From positions 124,001 to 188,000 of the forward strand of contig NZ_SRYZ01000001.1 in the NCBI RefSeq assembly GCF_004793475.1: 64,000 nucleotides of DNA, in the 5' to 3' direction. The stretch comes from Bacteroides muris (ex Afrizal et al. 2022). Lineage in GTDB: Bacteria > Bacteroidota > Bacteroidia > Bacteroidales > Bacteroidaceae. Numbering within the stretch: the stretch's first letter is position 1; the number at the start of each line of letters is the position of its first letter. This document shows, in pieces, positions 60,553 to 64,000 of the stretch. The translations under genes and the position numbers were made by a program. The notes under the pieces were generated by a model. It saw nothing but the letters and a program-made list of their open reading frames with translations, was not told where the DNA came from and did no database searches.

Positions 60553-63195
60553 CTAATCGCGCCTCTGCCCTACATGATAATACAACGTACCACTATAAAC
60601 CGGAGAGCCGCCCTCCGAACAGAATCCGATGCGGGATGCAGGGTAGCGTATATCCAAAGCTCCCAGCTCCCTGCCGTCGACAAACAGATACAGCTTGTCT
60701 GCACGACGCAGGGCACGAAAATTATAGGATTCCTTCCACAATTCATGTACACCTATCTTATAGATATGGCGTTCCAAATCCTCCGCCTCCTTGTTGATGA
60801 AGCGGATGCCTTCTGCCTTTACCGGAGTAAAGGTACAATAATTATATGCAGGATGTTCTGCTATCCCCCTATCTTTGTTTTCTATCGGATGCCATTCGCC
60901 GCCATTCAGGTATTCTATGTCGAACTTGCCGAACATGTCATCCGCAAATTCGGATTTATTGCCTGCTTCGTGACGATTCAGGTAAAGTGTATCCAACCAT
61001 GCAGGTGCGGCAAAACGATAACCTTTCTCAATGAAGTCGGTATACTTCACATCCGGATAGAGCGTTTGCAGGCATCCCAACGGGAATTCCTTCTTCCAGG
61101 CAGTTTTCCCTTTCTTCACGGCTGTCACCTCAAGCACACGGGTGATGCCATCGAACTGAGCCTTCACATAGTTATCCTTATCCACATAAACCGGATAGCT
61201 TCCTGCCTTGTCTTGTCCGGACAAGCCGGACAACTGGAAGCTGAATTCATAATCGTTCAAGAAATCGCCCTTCAACAACTCCTCATTCTCCGAAAGCTGG
61301 AAATGCACATCATCGAAGCCGATGGTATAGGTAGCCCCTTCGAACAAGGCAGACTTTGTCTCGTCAAACACTCCGGGAACACCCGCTTCTTCCGCCGGAA
61401 GAGCCTCTGCAAAGACATGTTTTCCCGGTGTGGGAATCTCATCCAGCCAAATCTTCAGACAGCCACCATTACGCTCAATGCGCAGATGATGGTACACACC
61501 CCAACGGAAATCTTCAGGCAGGACATAGGATTCCTTGTTTTCTTTACCGCCGACAAGTGTACGCAGGTACCAACTCCGGTTCTCGGCATCCAAACCTACA
61601 TAGGCACAGTTATCTGCATCCTTCCACCAGGCAATGACGCCGGCTCCACCCTCGGTCTTGACTCCCGTCTCGAACAAGTAGGCCACGGACGGCTGTACTT
61701 GTTGCAACACACCGAACGAAACTGTCTCGCCTTTACCCGCAAAGGTAGGCATCGAAGGTTCGGGATGATAACCTGCCGTGCGGGGGCCGGTGATACCGTC
61801 CACAAACAACGTCTTGTCGAAGAACTGGACACGGTTGATATATTGTCCCCGATGCTCATCGTTCTTGTTTGCCATATAAATCAACCACCATTCAAATCCG
61901 TTGGGCCCCCTCAGAATATTGGGCTGGCCGGGAGTCATCAGAATATCGTCGGCAATGCCGTCTTTCATATCGAACAGAGAAACGTCGAAGAATTGCGAAC
62001 GTCCCTTGTTTGTTTCTACGGCAAGCAGATTCGTGCCTTCCTTCAAAGCAGCACGCAGCTTCTTGTCCAGGTTTACGATGCAATAATCACGCCCCTGCTT
62101 CTCGTAGACAATTGTTCCGTTCAGATAAATCCGGGTATCTCCGTCGTGAGCGACACGCAGTGCCAGATTGCCGGTTTCGCTGCCGGCAGAGAAAGTCTTT
62201 CGCAACCATAGGGAGGGCGTATCCCACAAGGTGCCCAGATGCCGGGTTGTGGAACCTTTCACTTCACGGGACGAAAAGCCGGTCTCCCCCCTCGCCCAGC
62301 CGGAGTCATCGTAGGTCACTTTTGTCCAGTCGCCCTCCGGCTTGCTCTCCGTATAAGCAAACAACGGCTCATACGTGCGGCCATACCGCAATAAATCCAC
62401 TTGCTTCTCCTCCAGTTGTGTCTGATTGCAGCCTACAACCGGATAGCTATATTTATTACCATTTTGAAAACCTAAAGGAGAGTCTGCCTCAGCAACTCCC
62501 AACTGATAATTGCCCCACTCTGTAGAGGTGTGGTTGGCATTATACATCATATAGTAGCGGCCTCTATACTTCATGACCCACGGTCCCTCCGCTACTCTGT
62601 TATCCATCGTTTCCCATGTATCCGGCAATGAGGCGAACTGGCACACCGGTTCGCCGGCAAATTCTGCCGGGTTCTTCATTTTACGTCCCCATATGGTATT
62701 TCCATCAGTAAAACGTACCATATACATGTATAGTTGTCCATCATCATCTCTGAATATTTTGGGGTCGATACGGTTATCCATCCATGTCTTCTTGTTCGGT
62801 TCTGTATAAGCGCCCAAGACATCTTTGCTCTGCGCATGTACAATGTGAACGGCATGCTTGTCCTTCCCCCAATAATTGACTGACCAGTACAAATGAAAAT
62901 CACCGTTCAGATAGAACATGTCATTGGCATGAATCTGGTCATCTCCAGCTCCGCTGCCTCTGGTCCAGTCATTGTCCATGGATACGACATGGATAGGTTT
63001 CCCCCAATGAACCAAATCATCGGACACATAGAAATCCCCGTTTGTACGGACCCCGCCAATATAATATTTGCCGTTATATTTCATTACGCCGGCATCCGCC
63101 ACTCCCGGAAGTACCGGATTCTGGATGTTCTGCGCAAACAAGCTGCCGCAGCAAGCAAAAGCGAATGGTAATAGTAGTTTTTTACAGACAAGCAT
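60553..63195 (-). CDS. Multidomain GH43 with a sugar-binding-like domain inserted in the propeller
   Basis: An 880-residue secreted protein. After the signal peptide (to about residue 21), GH43 blades carry Asp34 in VADAGVM, Asp144 in NRIDPKIF and Glu203 in VAEGPWVM. From about residue 255 to 412 the sequence is a galactose-binding-like beta sandwich (GLWDTPSLWLRKTF-like start, DTRIYLNGTIVYEKQ). The last propeller blade then resumes (NILRGPNGFEWWLIYMANK, RVQFFD). The C-terminus, about 490-880, holds two lectin/concanavalin-like sandwiches (VIAWWKDADNCAYVGLD, YPVYVDKDNYVKAQFDG). It probably acts on a complex arabino- or xylo-glycan. Confidence 0.85.
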   Translation of the reverse strand: MLVCKKLLLPFAFACCGSLFAQNIQNPVLPGVADAGVMKYNGKYYIGGVRTNGDFYVSDDLVHWGKPIHVVSMDNDWTRGSGAGDDQIHANDMFYLNGDFHLYWSVNYWGKDKHAVHIVHAQSKDVLGAYTEPNKKTWMDNRIDPKIFRDDDGQLYMYMVRFTDGNTIWGRKMKNPAEFAGEPVCQFASLPDTWETMDNRVAEGPWVMKYRGRYYMMYNANHTSTEWGNYQLGVAEADSPLGFQNGNKYSYPVVGCNQTQLEEKQVDLLRYGRTYEPLFAYTESKPEGDWTKVTYDDSGWARGETGFSSREVKGSTTRHLGTLWDTPSLWLRKTFSAGSETGNLALRVAHDGDTRIYLNGTIVYEKQGRDYCIVNLDKKLRAALKEGTNLLAVETNKGRSQFFDVSLFDMKDGIADDILMTPGQPNILRGPNGFEWWLIYMANKNDEHRGQYINRVQFFDKTLFVDGITGPRTAGYHPEPSMPTFAGKGETVSFGVLQQVQPSVAYLFETGVKTEGGAGVIAWWKDADNCAYVGLDAENRSWYLRTLVGGKENKESYVLPEDFRWGVYHHLRIERNGGCLKIWLDEIPTPGKHVFAEALPAEEAGVPGVFDETKSALFEGATYTIGFDDVHFQLSENEELLKGDFLNDYEFSFQLSGLSGQDKAGSYPVYVDKDNYVKAQFDGITRVLEVTAVKKGKTAWKKEFPLGCLQTLYPDVKYTDFIEKGYRFAAPAWLDTLYLNRHEAGNKSEFADDMFGKFDIEYLNGGEWHPIENKDRGIAEHPAYNYCTFTPVKAEGIRFINKEAEDLERHIYKIGVHELWKESYNFRALRRADKLYLFVDGRELGALDIRYPASRIGFCSEGGSPVYSGTLYYHVGQRRD

Positions 63196-63218
63196 ATGGT
63201 ATAAGATTTAAGAAAGAA

Positions 63219-63270
63219 AAGGCTATACCGGAAGCATCCTGAATGAGAACAGGCTTCCAGGCATAGCCTT
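63219..63270 (-). terminator. Hairpin between the susD-like gene and the large GH43
   Basis: AAGGCTAT-N4-GAAGC (63219-63235) pairs with GCTTCC-N4-ATAGCCTT (63253-63270). On the minus strand it is followed by TTTTCTTTCTT. It lies just after the SusD stop, so it is suited to attenuating transcription from the transporter genes into the hydrolase genes. Confidence 0.7.
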
Positions 63271-63279
63271 CTTTGGTTA

Positions 63280-64000
63280 TCAATAGCCTGGATTCTGGTT
63301 GAGATGAATCTCTCCATTTACGGTACTTACATCCACTTCATCTCTAGGGATAGGCAACCGTCTATGCTTACCCACAACGAAGTTTTTGAAGTCTCTGTCG
63401 CGTTTTTCCAATTCCTCTATACCCGCTTCGGTATCAAGCAATCCCCAACGCTTCAAGTCGGCCCAACGCCAACCTTCAAAGCAGAGTTCCAAAGTACGTT
63501 CCATCTGCAGACGCTTGATAAAGGCATCTTTAGAGTTCAAGCAATCTTTCCATTGGCTGTCTTTCAACTGAGCCAGACCGGCACGTTCTCTTACCTTGTC
63601 CACATAAACAGCAGCATCGGCAGGATTAGTACCCGTTTCAACAAGACACTCTGCATAGTTCATCAGGATATCTGCGTAACGCATGATACGATAGTTGTTA
63701 CGGGCAAAATAATCTTCTGCACTACGATAGTAAGAAGTATTGTATTTACGGATATAGCAGTCTTCCGGGTCAGTTCCCCAATTGTCATTCCAATCGGCAT
63801 TTTCAAATCCATAATATTTCTTCGGCTGGTCAGGGAAGTCTTGCGAAAATCCACGATAAAGGATACTGCCGTACAAGCGCAAGTCATTCTTTCCATCCAC
63901 ACGTTTCTCTTTCAAGAACTCGTCTACCAACCAGCGACGTGCCTTACCGTCTCCCCAACCTATACCACTTGGAGCATAGAACTGAGTACGCTGGAAACCG
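63280..64000 (-). CDS. SusD/RagB-like glycan-binding lipoprotein, C-terminal part (5' end outside window)
   Basis: An open frame enters from the right edge (GFQRTQFYAPSG, then WLVDEFLKEKR) and ends at 63280, about 240 codons. It shows the SusD C-terminal hallmarks: NYRIMRYADILMNYAECLVE, DKVRERAGL, LQMERTLELCFEGWRWADL and the final LNQNPGY. A SusC gene is expected just beyond the window on the same strand. No lesion is visible here, in contrast to the frameshifted SusD at 5.8-7.8 kb. Confidence 0.93.
   Translation of the reverse strand, partial: GFQRTQFYAPSGIGWGDGKARRWLVDEFLKEKRVDGKNDLRLYGSILYRGFSQDFPDQPKKYYGFENADWNDNWGTDPEDCYIRKYNTSYYRSAEDYFARNNYRIMRYADILMNYAECLVETGTNPADAAVYVDKVRERAGLAQLKDSQWKDCLNSKDAFIKRLQMERTLELCFEGWRWADLKRWGLLDTEAGIEELEKRDRDFKNFVVGKHRRLPIPRDEVDVSTVNGEIHLNQNPGY

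Noticed and set aside
60547..62211. 554-codon plus-strand frame opposite the large GH43
   Set aside because: Antisense shadow of an enzyme with intact catalytic triad.

Overview
The window looks like chromosomal DNA of a gut Bacteroides or close relative. Supporting signs are SusC/SusD pairs, many surface or periplasmic glycoside hydrolases with lipoprotein signals, TAnnTTTG-type -7 promoter boxes, an S46 dipeptidyl peptidase and several Bacteroidales-only families. Base composition is uneven: about 8.9-17.8 kb is GC-rich, while the restriction-modification pair at 18.2-21.3 kb is clearly AT-richer.

Region 1 (1-17.8 kb) is a polysaccharide utilisation locus for a uronic-acid glycan. A truncated propeller sensor-regulator faces a SusC transporter and a frameshifted SusD. 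These are followed by a GH2 enzyme, a two-domain lyase/GH88 fusion, a second GH2, an SDR oxidoreductase and mannonate dehydratase (uxuA). Both GH2 proteins carry the N-x-K signature associated with beta-glucuronidases. The locus therefore reads as lyase cleavage, removal of unsaturated and saturated uronates, then fructuronate to mannonate to KDG. An 18-bp direct repeat lies just upstream of the susC promoter.

Region 2 (18-27.2 kb) holds a Sau3AI/MutH-type restriction enzyme with its C5 methyltransferase, then GH3 and GH5 beta-glucan-type hydrolases and a membrane-anchored TPR/HTH regulator. A 16-bp tandem repeat sits immediately 5' of the GH3 gene. Region 3 (27.2-41.5 kb) is mostly core genes: a DUF5009-like membrane protein, queH, an M16 peptidase, a SIS/PfkB pair, a DEAD-box helicase and a B12-radical SAM protein. 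It also holds a tandemly duplicated family of small secreted proteins and three decayed genes (a phosphatase, an NTF2-like protein, and a GH29/GH2 chimera).

Region 4 (41.5-54 kb) contains an S46 peptidase, a DUF389 protein, a polysaccharide flippase, ruvB, a DUF6078-like protein, a GH84 hexosaminidase, an M28 peptidase, a SpmA-SpmB-like membrane protein and ybeY. Region 5 (54-64 kb, minus strand) is a second PUL, entering from the right edge with a partial SusD. It continues with an 880-residue GH43 carrying a nested domain, then an operon of three lipoprotein GH43s, an unrecognised helical-toroid-like protein and a lipoprotein aldose epimerase. That operon has its own upstream array of three 22-bp-spaced motifs, which fits a regulator-binding site. 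No rRNA, tRNA, CRISPR array or transposase was recognised.
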